DNA of 64,000 nucleotides from positions 1,984,001-2,048,000 of the forward strand of contig NZ_CP094473.1 of the NCBI RefSeq assembly GCF_023347535.1. The letters are read 5' to 3'. Shown here in pieces: positions 23,201 to 32,731 of this stretch. A model generated the notes under the pieces. The model made no database searches and was not told the origin of the DNA. It was given only the letters and a program-made list of their open reading frames with translations. The stretch is from Faecalibacterium sp. HTF-F. GTDB lineage: Bacteria; Bacillota; Clostridia; Oscillospirales; Ruminococcaceae. The translations under genes were made by a program, and so were the position numbers. How positions within the stretch are numbered: the first letter of the stretch is position 1; each line of letters opens with the position of its first letter.

Positions 23201-25255
23201 TTATCCTTCTACTTTGACCGTAGCACGATCGCTCTTTGCGTTTCCATCCGCATCCAGCGTGATATGCACAAAATGTTCCGGTTTGTCGTAATCCTTTGTC
23301 TCGCCGTCATCGGTATAGTATTCATAGGATGCACCATCGGGAGCATAGGCAAGCAGGCGCAGATCTGCAAAATCCACATCGGCAACGCTCTGGATCTTTT
23401 TGCCGTCCTTGGCAAGGGGCAGAAGGTGTCCCTTGCGCATAAAGAACACCACTTCATCCAGCTCCACCGGAATGTAATGATGGCCTGCCGGCAGCACGCT
23501 GGTTTCCATGCGGTTGCTTTCGCTGCACTTTACCCGCACCTGCAGCATCTCCTCCGGCAGATAAACATACCGACCTCGGGCGTTTTGCTCATATACCGGG
23601 GCGATCAACAGGCTTTCACCGATCATCACCTCATCCTCTACCCGGCGGGCAAAGTCGTCCTCCGGGAAGGCGAACGCCAACGGCATACAGTACATGCCGT
23701 CGTGCAGGGCAGCCTTCATGTACTCGCTGTAAATGTAGGGCAGCAGCAGGTAGCGCAGCTGTAAAATACCGGCAAAGGCAGCCTTGTTCTTAAAGCGGTA
23801 GGGCTCCTGCCGGCGAGTGCCGTTGGCAGAGTGGTTCCGCAGCAGCGGAGAGAAGATGCCCAAGCCGTACCAGCGCAGCACCAGATCCTCCGTGGTATTG
23901 CTGCCAAAGCCGCCAATGTCGGGGCCTTCGTACAGGAAGCCGCACATATTCAGGGAGGGCATCATGTGCAGCGCAAGCAGAATGTGGCTCCACCAAGAAT
24001 GGTTGTCGCCGGTCCAGATGCCGCCATACCGGTGCATCCCGATGCAGGCAGAACGGGAGTATATTAAAATGCGCTTGTCCGGCTCCAGCCGCTCGAAAGC
24101 CTCGCCTGCCGCACGGGTCATGTTATAACCAAAAAGATTATGTACCTTGTCGTGCCGCATACGCCCCTGTTTGGTGTTGTGGTAGAACAGCTTATAATCG
24201 TTTTCGTTGTTGGAAAGCTCTGCCACCATGCCGGTAAAAGCACCAAAGCTGGAAATATCCAGGTTTTGCTTGCTGTATTTCTCAATTTGAGCAAAGGTCT
24301 TTTTCAGTCTTTCCTCTGCGTAGAAGATAGCAGGCTCGTTCATATCATTCCAGAAGCCCTCGATCCCCTGATCCAGCAGAACTTTATATTGACTGCCAAA
24401 CCAGGCACGGGCTTCCGGGTTGAGCATATCAGGGAAGTGTACCCGTCCCGGCCACACACCGGCTACAAAGGGGGTGCCATCCTGATTCGTGCAGAAGTAG
24501 CCGTTTTTCACGCCCTCCTCGTACACATCATATCCATCTTCGACCTTGACTGCTGCATCGATGATGGGGACAAGATGGATGCCCTGTGCTTTCATCTCGG
24601 CGGCAAAGTCTGCAAAACGCGGGAAGCGCTGCGCATCCACCGTAAAGTCCTTGTAACGCTCCATGTAATCAATATCCAGAACCACAGCGTCCAGCGGCAT
24701 ATGATTGGCACGGTAATTTGCCACCACCTCGCGGACCTCGTCCTCGTTCATGTAGCTCCAGCGGCTCTGGGCGTTGCCAAAAGCCCATTTGGGCGGAATA
24801 TAACTGCGCCCTACCAACTGGCGGAACTGGCGTACAATATCGGTCAGGCTCTCGCCCTCAATGATGTAGAGATCGTAATTTTCCTCGGCCACCGTGATGC
24901 GTAAGGTATCCATGTCGGTGTAGCCGCAGTCAAAGGTGACCTTGCCCGGGTAGTCGATAAAAACGCCAAATGTATCCTTGCCGGACACGATCATAAAATT
25001 ATAAGCACCGTACAGCGAGGATTTGCCCTCGGTATGGTTGCCGTCATCGGAGCATTTGCTTTCGTACACCCACCCGCGCTTGTTGATACCACGGACGTTT
25101 TCGCCAAGACCATACAGGACATCCTGCGGTTCCATGGCATAGGAGAAACCATCCGGCTCCTTGGTCAGATAGGGTATCGTTTCCATCATGGGCAAAAAAG
25201 AACCCACTACACTTTCGGTATCAAACGGTTGACCGTATTGCTTTTTGTAGATCAT
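23201..25255 (-). CDS. Alpha-glucosidase, GH31
   Basis: This 684-residue protein has GH31 signatures: a beta-sandwich N-domain with YGLGENVRGINKRG, the barrel start PPKWAFGNAQSRWSYM, the nucleophile in FWNDMNEPAIFY at D304 and the acid/base region GIWTGDNHSWWSHI, then VGESLLIAPV-like MIGESLLIAPVY. It cleaves terminal alpha-linked glucose. No signal peptide is seen, so it is cytoplasmic. The start at 25255 has AAAGGAGAGG upstream. It stands alone with its own terminator. Confidence 0.9.
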   Translation of the reverse strand: MIYKKQYGQPFDTESVVGSFLPMMETIPYLTKEPDGFSYAMEPQDVLYGLGENVRGINKRGWVYESKCSDDGNHTEGKSSLYGAYNFMIVSGKDTFGVFIDYPGKVTFDCGYTDMDTLRITVAEENYDLYIIEGESLTDIVRQFRQLVGRSYIPPKWAFGNAQSRWSYMNEDEVREVVANYRANHMPLDAVVLDIDYMERYKDFTVDAQRFPRFADFAAEMKAQGIHLVPIIDAAVKVEDGYDVYEEGVKNGYFCTNQDGTPFVAGVWPGRVHFPDMLNPEARAWFGSQYKVLLDQGIEGFWNDMNEPAIFYAEERLKKTFAQIEKYSKQNLDISSFGAFTGMVAELSNNENDYKLFYHNTKQGRMRHDKVHNLFGYNMTRAAGEAFERLEPDKRILIYSRSACIGMHRYGGIWTGDNHSWWSHILLALHMMPSLNMCGFLYEGPDIGGFGSNTTEDLVLRWYGLGIFSPLLRNHSANGTRRQEPYRFKNKAAFAGILQLRYLLLPYIYSEYMKAALHDGMYCMPLAFAFPEDDFARRVEDEVMIGESLLIAPVYEQNARGRYVYLPEEMLQVRVKCSESNRMETSVLPAGHHYIPVELDEVVFFMRKGHLLPLAKDGKKIQSVADVDFADLRLLAYAPDGASYEYYTDDGETKDYDKPEHFVHITLDADGNAKSDRATVKVEG

Positions 25256-25465
25256 AGTAAAACACCTCTCCTTTGTTTTTTGAATCGTCACAGTGTAAAA
25301 CGTACCAACGTATTTTTGATGGACAATTAAGAAACTCTGACATTGGCTGGAGCAATTGGGGCTTCAGCCTTATTTTCAACCCAATAGCTGCGGTTGTGCA
25401 GCTATTTCAATACAAGATCCTCAAAACGTGATGTTCCTGCTTGCCCAGATACTGCAATGCACAGA

Positions 25466-28400
25466 TCACAGCCACCGTTTCAGCACATCGTTCAGCTTAT
25501 TCAAATCAAGCGGTTTGGCGATATGCTCGTTCATGCCGGTGTTCTTTGCCAACTGCACGTCCTCGGCAAAGGCATTTGCCGTCATGGCAATGATGGGCAC
25601 TTTGCCCCGGCTGCCGGCAAGCGCACGGATTGCAGCAGTGGCTTCGTAACCATTCATGATGGGCATCTGGATGTCCATAAAAATGAGATCGTACCACTTT
25701 TCTGGCGCTTCCATCACCTTTTCGACTGCAATTTTTCCGTTTTCGGCAATGTCAATGGTCACGCCCGTCATGCCTATGATCTCGGTTGCGATCTCACGGT
25801 TCAGCGCATTGTCTTCCACAAGAAGGATCCGCTTACCCGCATAGTTTTCCTTCGCAAAGTCTTCCAGATAGCTCCGGGCGTTTTTCTCCTTCTTCCCGGA
25901 TGTAAACTGCCGCAGAGTTGCCGTCAGACGGGAACGGAACAGCGGTTTTGCCATAAAAGCATTCACGCCCGCTGCTCTGGCTTCTTCTTCGATCTCGCTG
26001 AAATCAAAGGAAGTCAGGATGATGATCGTGACATCTTCTCCTACCTGTTCCCGGATTTTTCTGGCGGTTGCAATACCGTCCATTTTCGGCATCTTCCAGT
26101 CCAAGATCACCGCAAAATAGTCGCAGCCGGTCTTGTGCCGCGCAGCGCAGCGTTCCACGGCTTCCTTGCCGGTCAGGGCCCATTCGCCCGCTATGCCGAT
26201 CTCCTGAAGGGTTGCAACAGTGCTTTCGCAGCAGGTCTTGTCATCGTCCACGACCAGTACCGGCAGATCGAGCAGTTCTTTTTCCTGTTCCTTCTCGTTC
26301 TCCTGAAGCTTCAGATAGACCGTGACCGTGATCTTCGTGCCCTTGTTGGGAGCGCTTTCGACCTGAATGTCACCATTCATCAGATTGACGATGTTTCTTG
26401 CAATGGCCATGCCAAGACCGGTGCCCTGCACCTTGGTCGTCCGGTGATCGTCTGCCCGGCTGAACGGCTCGAACATGATCTTCTGGAATTCCGGCGTCAT
26501 ACCGATGCCGTTGTCCTCGATGGAAAACTCGTAGCAGCCAAGCTCCGAGAAGCCGTTCGGTTTTTCCTTGATCGTAAAGGTGATGTTTCCTCCATCCGGG
26601 GTGTACTTGACGGCGTTGCTCATCAGGTTCACAAAGATCTGCTGGATGCGCAGGCTGTCGCCGCAGACAGCTTCGTGCTCAATGTGCTCAATATGGACTT
26701 CGAGCTGATGTCTGTGCTCGTCGATTGCCGGTTTTGTGAGGGTGAGCAGGTTATCGACCAGCTCCGGCAGGCTGAAATCCTCCTCGGCAAGGCTCATTCG
26801 CCCGCTCTCGATTCTGGCCATATCCAGCACTTCATTGATCAGTCCCAACAGATGACGGCTCGACTTTGTGATCTTGCCAAGGCACTCGACCACCCTGTCC
26901 TGACTCTCGATATTCGCACCCGCAATGGCGGTCAAGCCAACGATTGCATTCATCGGTGTACGGATATCATGGGACATATTGGAGAGAAATTCCGTCTTGG
27001 CGCGGCTTGCGTTTTCCGCCGCCCGGTACGCATCCTTCAGTGCCTTATGGGATTCGATCTCGGCCTTTTTCTCCTGTGACACATCCATAGATGCCAACAG
27101 TGCTTTGACCAGCTTTGTGCCATCCCACTCCAGCGGAATGAAGGATGCGATCTTATAGATATTTTCGTCTATGGAGCAGTATTCAAATTTGTAGATGTCG
27201 TTCTCGCCCTGCAGATTCTTTCGGATATTTTCCGGTGAGAACAATGCGTCCATCGCCGCCAATGGTTCCAGCGTCTTATACTTTGCCGCCACCTGCTCCA
27301 CAAAATCATGGTAAGCCCCCGTCGGCGCATAGATCATGTCGCCTTGCAGATTATAGAACCGATACCGGTCATTCTCCAGATCGCAGACGACAAAGCGGTC
27401 CAGCAGACGCACCATACTCTTGATCAAAAGATCCATCGATGCGTTATCTGAGGCCATCTGCATCCGCCGTGCCGTCTCTGCTTTGGACTCTGTGATGTCC
27501 CGCAGAAAAATCATCGCATATTCGGAATCTTCGATCTCGCCGCGCATGACCACGTTGCTGACCCATCGTTTCTCTCCATCCAGAACGATGCGGCACTCCT
27601 GACGCAGCTCCGTCTCCAGCCCCTTTAGTTTTTCCGTGATGTAGGCGCGATTGTAGAAATCCGTTACAGACTTTTTGTCCTCTTCAACCACATAGTTATC
27701 CACAAAGAATCTGACCAGTCCATCCCATGTGTGGTTCTGCTCAAAGGCTGTCATCAAAGAAGGCTCCACTTTGAAAGTATCAAAGGTGTTTTTTTCCAGA
27801 TTTACATAGTATTCGCAGAGGTTTGCGCTGGTAAATGCGCGGTGAAATGCCGCTGCCCGCTGCGCCTGCATCCGGCTTCTTTTTTCTGCGTCAATGTTGC
27901 TGATGATTCCGGCAATGCGATTGGCCGAACCATCCAGACGGCGTATCACCTCCGCTGATGCCCGGAACCACTGGTACTGGCCATCCTGCATTTTCAGCCG
28001 GTACTCTACATTATATTTTGTAGTATTGGTTTTGTCCGCAATTGTTTCCAAAAGCAGCTGCATTACCCGGTCATAGTCCTCCGGGTGCAGAAGGTTCGAC
28101 CACGAATCCAGTTTGTTCGGAAAATCCAGAATGTCATGATATCCAAGGATCTGCCGGAACGCATGGCTCCAGTTCACATGAACGATCTCATCATTTTCAT
28201 TGCACTCAAAATACCATAGTGCAGAATGGATGGATTCATTAACCAGCGCAAGGTTCTCATACGCCCAGTTCATCTGTACTGACATGATCCAGATCGGTGT
28301 TCCATCCGTATCGACTGTATCTTTTTTGTAGAGACGCACATAGACGGGAGACCCATCTGCTGTAAGGATCCGGCCCTCCCCTTCGCCTTGGAGCTGACGA

Positions 28401-28678
28401 AAGCGTGCATTGTCAAGGAATGCGGCATCTTTCTTATAGAAAAGATTCTTCAGCGAACCCTTTGTCTGCTCCATCAGGGATGCATAGCTGTGGTTCAGAT
28501 TATGCAGCAGCAGATCACTGACCGACAGGATCGACAATTCGGCATCATAGTACCCGGTAATGGTTCCGACACCGCCATTATGATAGATCGTCTCCTGCAT
28601 GGCCTGAAATGCATCTTTTCCCAACCTTACCGTATCGGAAGTGTAGATCTCATCTGTAAGTCTTCTATCGAATTTCAT
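25466..28678 (-). CDS. Hybrid sensor histidine kinase with two receiver domains
   Basis: This 1070-residue protein has several N-terminal PAS-like sensor segments (one ends NRIAGIISNIDAEKR), a dimerisation helix with the phosphorylated His in SNMSHDIRTPMN at H570, a HATPase with VNLMSNAVKYTPDGG and GTGLGMAIARNIV, and two receivers. The receivers carry LVVDDDKT / LDWKMPKMDG and LLVEDNALNRE / MDIQMPIMNG. No membrane segment is visible, so it is a soluble sensor. There is no DNA-binding output, so an Hpt or diguanylate partner elsewhere is likely. A TTGAAA-N17-TATACT promoter lies upstream. Confidence 0.9.
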   Translation of the reverse strand: MKFDRRLTDEIYTSDTVRLGKDAFQAMQETIYHNGGVGTITGYYDAELSILSVSDLLLHNLNHSYASLMEQTKGSLKNLFYKKDAAFLDNARFRQLQGEGEGRILTADGSPVYVRLYKKDTVDTDGTPIWIMSVQMNWAYENLALVNESIHSALWYFECNENDEIVHVNWSHAFRQILGYHDILDFPNKLDSWSNLLHPEDYDRVMQLLLETIADKTNTTKYNVEYRLKMQDGQYQWFRASAEVIRRLDGSANRIAGIISNIDAEKRSRMQAQRAAAFHRAFTSANLCEYYVNLEKNTFDTFKVEPSLMTAFEQNHTWDGLVRFFVDNYVVEEDKKSVTDFYNRAYITEKLKGLETELRQECRIVLDGEKRWVSNVVMRGEIEDSEYAMIFLRDITESKAETARRMQMASDNASMDLLIKSMVRLLDRFVVCDLENDRYRFYNLQGDMIYAPTGAYHDFVEQVAAKYKTLEPLAAMDALFSPENIRKNLQGENDIYKFEYCSIDENIYKIASFIPLEWDGTKLVKALLASMDVSQEKKAEIESHKALKDAYRAAENASRAKTEFLSNMSHDIRTPMNAIVGLTAIAGANIESQDRVVECLGKITKSSRHLLGLINEVLDMARIESGRMSLAEEDFSLPELVDNLLTLTKPAIDEHRHQLEVHIEHIEHEAVCGDSLRIQQIFVNLMSNAVKYTPDGGNITFTIKEKPNGFSELGCYEFSIEDNGIGMTPEFQKIMFEPFSRADDHRTTKVQGTGLGMAIARNIVNLMNGDIQVESAPNKGTKITVTVYLKLQENEKEQEKELLDLPVLVVDDDKTCCESTVATLQEIGIAGEWALTGKEAVERCAARHKTGCDYFAVILDWKMPKMDGIATARKIREQVGEDVTIIILTSFDFSEIEEEARAAGVNAFMAKPLFRSRLTATLRQFTSGKKEKNARSYLEDFAKENYAGKRILLVEDNALNREIATEIIGMTGVTIDIAENGKIAVEKVMEAPEKWYDLIFMDIQMPIMNGYEATAAIRALAGSRGKVPIIAMTANAFAEDVQLAKNTGMNEHIAKPLDLNKLNDVLKRWL

Positions 28679-28787
28679 TTTTATCCTCGTAGGGTTTTGA
28701 TTCTGCCGTGCACTTCAATTCTGGTATGTCTTTTATGGTCAACTGGCATACTGATTTTTGATCAAGCTTGTACAATATAACTAGTAT

Positions 28788-28816
28788 AGTATACTTGCGC
28801 AGCGTTTCGTTTTCAA
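28788..28816 (-). promoter_or_regulatory. Promoter of the hybrid kinase gene
   Basis: On the minus strand -35 TTGAAA (28811-28816), 17 bp, -10 TATACT (28788-28793). A second TATACT overlaps 5 bp downstream. Confidence 0.7.
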
Positions 28817-28914
28817 GTACTAATTGGCATTGGTTGTGTAAAAAAGAGAGACCAATCTGCGTAAAAATTTGCGCAAGTTGATTCCTGTACTTTTCCACAA
28901 TCCGGCTATCCGTA

Positions 28915-28943
28915 TAGACAGCCGCCCTGCGATGCGGTATACT
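28915..28943 (+). promoter_or_regulatory. Promoter of the SDR gene
   Basis: On the plus strand -35 TAGACA (28915-28920), 17 bp, -10 TATACT (28938-28943), 33 bp before the SDR start codon. Confidence 0.75.
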
Positions 28944-28976
28944 CGAACCAGATCAACATTTTCAGGAGGGAAAATC

Positions 28977-29777
28977 ATGGCGGGAGAAAACAACAGGGTC
29001 GTCATCGTTACCGGAGGAAGCTCCGGCATCGGACGGTGCACGGCATCCGCTCTGAAAGAGAACGGCTGCATCGTCTATGAGTTCAGCCGCAGAAGTATCC
29101 CTATGGTGGGTGTTACCCATCTGTCTGTCGATGTGACCGATGAGGATGCGGTCAACGCTGCCGTGCAGCAGGTCATCCAAAAAGAGACCAAAATCGACGC
29201 TGTGATCAACTGTGCAGGCTTTGGGATCTCCGGTGCGGTGGAGTTTACGTCCATGGAGCAAGCCAAAGCACAGTTTGATGTGAACTTTTTCGGGACAGTC
29301 ACTGTAAATAAAGCAGTTCTCCCCTTCCTACGCCATCAAGGGAAGGGGCATATTGTGAACATCAGCTCCGTTGCCGCCGTAGCACACATTCCGTTCCAGA
29401 CCTTCTACTCTGCAAGCAAAGCCGCCGTTTCTTCTTACTCTTACGCTCTTGCAAACGAAGTCAAGCCCTACGGCATCCATGTTACCGTCGTAGAATTGGG
29501 TGACATCTGCACCGGGTTTACAAAAGCACGTCAGAAAAGCATTCTCGGCGATGATGAATACGGCGGACGTATCTCCCGGAGCGTCAGTCAGATGGAGCAC
29601 GACGAACAAAACGGCATGGACCCGGCACGCATTGGACGGTACATCGCCGGTATTGTGGAGAAAAAGAACCCGGCAGTCGTTTATGTTGCCGGTGCACAGT
29701 ATAAATTCCTGAGCCTTTTGTGCAAGCTCCTGCCTGCCGCAGCACGCGGAAAGATTGTAGGAAAAATATACGGGTAA
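28977..29777 (+). CDS. Short-chain dehydrogenase/reductase
   Basis: This 266-residue protein has the classical SDR set: VTGGSSGIGR near residue 12 for the cofactor, NCAGFGI, the catalytic Ser in NISSVAA and YSASKAA with Tyr and Lys. It uses NAD(P) to interconvert a carbonyl and an alcohol; the C-terminal QYKFLSLLCKLLPAA fits the lipid or retinol-like subgroup seen in Clostridia. The substrate is unknown. The start at 28977 has AGGAGGG upstream. It ends just before the sigK-recombinase junction sequences. Confidence 0.88.
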   Translation: MAGENNRVVIVTGGSSGIGRCTASALKENGCIVYEFSRRSIPMVGVTHLSVDVTDEDAVNAAVQQVIQKETKIDAVINCAGFGISGAVEFTSMEQAKAQFDVNFFGTVTVNKAVLPFLRHQGKGHIVNISSVAAVAHIPFQTFYSASKAAVSSYSYALANEVKPYGIHVTVVELGDICTGFTKARQKSILGDDEYGGRISRSVSQMEHDEQNGMDPARIGRYIAGIVEKKNPAVVYVAGAQYKFLSLLCKLLPAAARGKIVGKIYG

Positions 29778-29810
29778 CAGGCGCGTTGCTCCGCAAAGCT
29801 GCTATATCCG

Positions 29811-29853
29811 TATTTTGTGGACAACGAGGCGGAGCTTTTCGCCCCGGAGTCCG
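29811..29853 (+). repeat. Internal fragment of the serine recombinase gene
   Basis: These 43 bp match 59495-59537 inside the large serine recombinase with three mismatches (coding for YFVDNEAELFAPES). The fragment runs directly into the sigK promoter block at 29849. It is a relic from an earlier rearrangement that brought recombinase and sigK sequences together. Confidence 0.8.
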
Positions 29854-29996
29854 GAAAAAGGGCAAGCCCTCCTTCATAAATTGCAGTAAACCGTTTATGA
29901 TGCTTTGGGGAGGGGTCTGCATGTTTTTATCTCTTCTGCAATTTTTTGCCACAAAGTTTCTGGTTCTGGCGCTTCATTTGGAGAGCGGCAGCTTTC
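29849..29996 (+). repeat. sigK upstream region and start (copy B, intact)
   Basis: This is the counterpart of 371-517. It includes TTCATAAATT and TTTATGATGCT upstream of the ribosome binding site, which could be a sporulation-type promoter, though I could not match a sigma-E consensus with confidence. Confidence 0.75.
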
Positions 29997-30250
29997 CGCG
30001 GCCCCTCTCTGCCCAGGAGGAAGCCGAAGCCTTTGCCGCACTGCGTGCCGGTGACCCTGCCGCGCGGGAAAAGCTGATCCGGCACAATCTGCGTCTGGTG
30101 GCACACATCGTAAAAAAATACTACGCCCTGCCCGGCGATCAGGACGACCTTGTTTCCATCGGCACCATCGGCCTGATGAAAGCGGTGGACACCTTCGACT
30201 CTGCCCGCAGGACACGGTTTTCTACCTACGCCAGCCGGTGCATTGAAAAT
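29921..30250 (+). pseudogene. sigK: sigK 5' half (sigma factor region 1-2), split gene
   Basis: The ATG at 29921 follows GGGGAGGGG. The first 110 codons are SigK-like: MFLSLLQFFATKFLVLALHL, the pro-region; FPRPLSAQEEAEAF; LIRHNLRLVAHIVKKYY; then region 2, DDLVSIGTIGLMKAVDTFD and FSTYASRCIEN. The match stops at the Asn codon AAT (30248-30250), the place where skin elements split sigK in Bacillus and Clostridium. The frame runs on to 30400 in unrelated sequence. The 3' half lies at 60495-60794. Alone this half lacks region 4 and cannot be a working sigma factor. Confidence 0.88.
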
Positions 30251-30375
30251 GCTATCCTCTCCCCAGCGCACTTTCAGATGGAAAAGAGAACCCACCCCTC
30301 TCATGCAACAACGCATCTACGTCAAAATGGTTTTTTTGGAGCCAAGAGAGCGGTTCCTTTTTTCTACTTCAGAGG

Positions 30376-30906
30376 GTGTCATGTGAGAGTCGTGGTCTAA
30401 CCCCTCTATACATCTTACAGGTAAGTTTGGCAGGCCCCCGCACCACCGTAGAGGCGCAGGCGTTCTACCGTATGTACCACTCTTACGCCGACATCCCGAA
30501 CCCATGGGACCGTCTGCGTTGGTGCCGCTATGGTCTTGACCTGCTGCAAAAAGAGGTTGCCGCCATGGTGGGCATGGAAGAATGGCTCTATCAGGATCTG
30601 GAAAGCGGCGCATTTCACCGCAGCTTTACGCCGGAGCTGGCGGACAAGCTCGCCGCCCTTTACGGCATCCCCGTGGAGGACATTCTGGACGACTACACCC
30701 TGTTTCTGCACCGGGGCGGCGGAGACTTCCTCCGCAGATACCGGGAGGCAAAGGGATGGAACCGTCAGCAGCTTGCCGACCATGCGAAGGTCGGCCGGAC
30801 AAGCATCCGCTGCTGGGAAAGTGGACAAAAGATCATCAGTCAGAAGTGCTTTTGCCATCTGGTGGAAAACCTTGGTTCCGATTTTCCATCTATGCTTCGC
30901 ATGTGA
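30376..30906 (+). CDS. Protein with two XRE-type helix-turn-helix segments
   Basis: The open frame (176 codons from a GTG, or 144 from the ATG at 30472) holds two Cro/C1-like helix-turn-helix parts. The first is around LLQKEVAAMVGMEEWLYQDLE and ends GIPVEDILDDY. The second is FLRRYREAKGWNRQQLADHAK with VGRTSIRCWESG. It is the first gene inside the left border of the sigK element. The N-terminal stretch VSLAGPRTTVEAQAFYRMYH looks like the tail of a longer protein, so the gene may be truncated at its 5' end. No good ribosome binding site decides the start. Confidence 0.6.
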   Translation: MSCESRGLTPLYILQVSLAGPRTTVEAQAFYRMYHSYADIPNPWDRLRWCRYGLDLLQKEVAAMVGMEEWLYQDLESGAFHRSFTPELADKLAALYGIPVEDILDDYTLFLHRGGGDFLRRYREAKGWNRQQLADHAKVGRTSIRCWESGQKIISQKCFCHLVENLGSDFPSMLRM

Positions 30907-30943
30907 GGTATGGTAATTTTTCTCCGGCCAAACGAAAAAGCTC

Positions 30944-30986
30944 GTCTGCAAGCCACGATATGTGGCAGCGCAGACGGGCTTTCGTT
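30944..30986. terminator. Hairpin after the HTH gene
   Basis: Imperfect arms GCTCGTCTGC and GCAGACGGGC flank a 20-base loop, bounded by AAAA and TTTC. It may serve either strand between the converging HTH and HipA-like genes. Confidence 0.5.
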
Positions 30987-31028
30987 ATGGAATCATTCTG
31001 TTTCAATTATTCTGATATTCGCTCTGAC

Positions 31029-32114
31029 TTACATGGCGTTCCGTAAAACACGCAGTCGTTCTTCAAACGTTGCTTTCCATGCCGGATGCTCGGAGAATAT
31101 GGTGTGCTCCACCTGACGGACTTGGTTCAGTCCGATGTTCCGCACCGCTTCCACTGCAGCATCTTTTTGACTCAGATGGCGTTTTCCCACGGTCAGACAG
31201 TTTGCGCCTTCTGGCGTGTCGTACTGCTGAAACGCCCGGTTGAAGTCCATCAGGTCATGCAGACGGATGGGCTGATTGGTTTCGTTGTCTACCAGCAGAC
31301 CCCAGTTTTCCCAATGACGGTCGGTATTGCCCACCAGATAATCCAGAATGTTCATCATATAGTAGCCGGGAGCATCCAGCTCTAAGATCTTATCCAGCGT
31401 GTTCCAATCATGGTTCGTGCAGTAGACGTCATAGGCTGCATAGGTCACAAGACTGTATCGCTGAGATGTCATGATTTTGCTGATAGAAACCAGCTCATTT
31501 TCAAACATTCCCTGCTCATACAGTACCTGATGGCAGTCAAAGCACCGGCAGATTTTGCTTGCCAGCACTTCACGTTCCACCGCATCCCTGCCGCCATCCT
31601 TGTAAAGATAGAATCCATCCTCTTTGCGCACCCATGCTTTGGGGTACAAGCCGCCCGTAGACAGGTCATTTGCCAGAAGATGGGCGTTTGTCACCGTCAT
31701 TTGGTGCCCCCGCAGCGCAATATCCACAAGCGCATTGCTTAAGGAGTGTGCAAAAAGGTTGATATCCTCGAATCGAATCTTCTCGTTTTCTTCTTTCACC
31801 CAGAACACATCCAGCAAAGACAGACAATGGTAGGATAATGCAATCTGTGCTCGTTCCCTGTCCGTAACACTCTGAGATGCACCGATACTGTTCAGGATTT
31901 CCTTGGCGTAGGTGCGATCCAACGTCAACATCCGGGAGGCGCACCAATAGTAAAAGTTCGTTACATTATTGATGCGCTCGTCAAAATCATCCGATTCCAC
32001 CAGAACCAGATCATAGGGCATGAAATCCTCGAGGCAGACCCTGCATTCCCCTGTCGTGCTGAGTTGTGCCACACAGCTTTCCCGGTGCATGATCTCGTAA
32101 AACATGGTTTTCAT
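31029..32114 (-). CDS. HipA-like kinase domain protein, orphan
   Basis: This 361-residue protein has a HipA/PI3K-like kinase core in its second half: YPKAWVRKEDGFYLYKDG (nucleotide-binding Lys), DYLVGNTDRHWENWGLLVD with the catalytic N-T-D-R-H-x-x-N, and LHDLMDFNRAF as the metal-binding DFN-like triad. HipA kinases phosphorylate targets such as aminoacyl-tRNA synthetases. No HipB antitoxin is adjacent; the HTH gene at 30376 converges on it and could play that part. The N-terminal 130 residues are unfamiliar. The start at 32114 is the first ATG; the ribosome binding site is GGGAGGG. Confidence 0.75.
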   Translation of the reverse strand: MKTMFYEIMHRESCVAQLSTTGECRVCLEDFMPYDLVLVESDDFDERINNVTNFYYWCASRMLTLDRTYAKEILNSIGASQSVTDRERAQIALSYHCLSLLDVFWVKEENEKIRFEDINLFAHSLSNALVDIALRGHQMTVTNAHLLANDLSTGGLYPKAWVRKEDGFYLYKDGGRDAVEREVLASKICRCFDCHQVLYEQGMFENELVSISKIMTSQRYSLVTYAAYDVYCTNHDWNTLDKILELDAPGYYMMNILDYLVGNTDRHWENWGLLVDNETNQPIRLHDLMDFNRAFQQYDTPEGANCLTVGKRHLSQKDAAVEAVRNIGLNQVRQVEHTIFSEHPAWKATFEERLRVLRNAM

Positions 32115-32434
32115 CCCTCCCTGCGTTCTGTGTCTTGCTCTGTATTTATATTACCTTCTTTTTTCACGGGACGCAAGAGCTTTTACTTTTCAAAAAGCTT
32201 TTTCTGCTGTTCCAAAAGGACGGTTTCGATACGCTCTTTCAGCAAAAAGTGGAACTGTTTTGAGTGTTATGCAATGCCATAGGATACCATATTGGCCGCC
32301 AACAATCAATGATTTTTTTGTCAGAAAAATTCCAAAAACTTATGTAACACAAAAAGCCCCACGCTCAACACTGCCTCTGAATCTGACCGTCTCTGGTCAG
32401 AGCAGAAAAGCATATGTTGAGCGTGGGGCTTTGT
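32115..32434. other. Intergenic region with a large terminator hairpin
   Basis: No gene is seen. The left part is AT-rich promoter-like sequence for the leftward HipA-like gene. The right part is filled by a long hairpin at 32351-32433. Confidence 0.6.
32351..32433. terminator. Large terminator hairpin
   Basis: Outer arms AAAGCCCCACGCTCAACA and its exact complement enclose a loop that itself holds a GACC..GGTC stem. T runs exist on both sides, so it can stop transcripts from the ParB/MazF cluster. Confidence 0.8.
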
Positions 32435-32671
32435 TTATCGGCTCGGCTGCCAGCCGGGCTTTTGGTGTTCTTTGGGTTTGTAGGTTCCTTTGGTAGTATC
32501 GATCACCGCCTGCAGCAATTCGAGCTTCTGCCATGTGGGGCAGTTCAGACGGTCGATTTTTTCGATCACATAGTTGGCGTGGGCGGTTGCGACCCGTTTT
32601 CCGAGTTCGTCCCATCCCTCTTTCGTTTTGGGGTAATGTACCACCACTTCAATGGGGGCACTCTTTCGCAT
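32435..32671 (-). CDS. Small conserved mobile-element protein
   Basis: This 78-residue protein begins MRKSAPIEVVVHYPKTKEGW and continues with an amphipathic helix (VIEKIDRLNCPTWQKLELLQ). I recall similar short proteins in Firmicutes conjugative elements, without known function. The start at 32671 has GGAGGTGAG. It is the last gene of a cluster with a MazF-like toxin, a ParB-like fragment and a zinc-ribbon protein. Confidence 0.65.
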   Translation of the reverse strand: MRKSAPIEVVVHYPKTKEGWDELGKRVATAHANYVIEKIDRLNCPTWQKLELLQAVIDTTKGTYKPKEHQKPGWQPSR

Positions 32672-32731
32672 GGCTCACTCACCTCCGGTTACATCGCTAT
32701 CACCTCATTTTTACGGGTTACTGGTTGTCCG

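Noticed and set aside
29849..29920. Sigma-E-type promoter before sigK
   Set aside because: TTCATAAATT and TTTATGATGCT are suggestive, but spacing and -10 bases do not match the consensus well enough to call.
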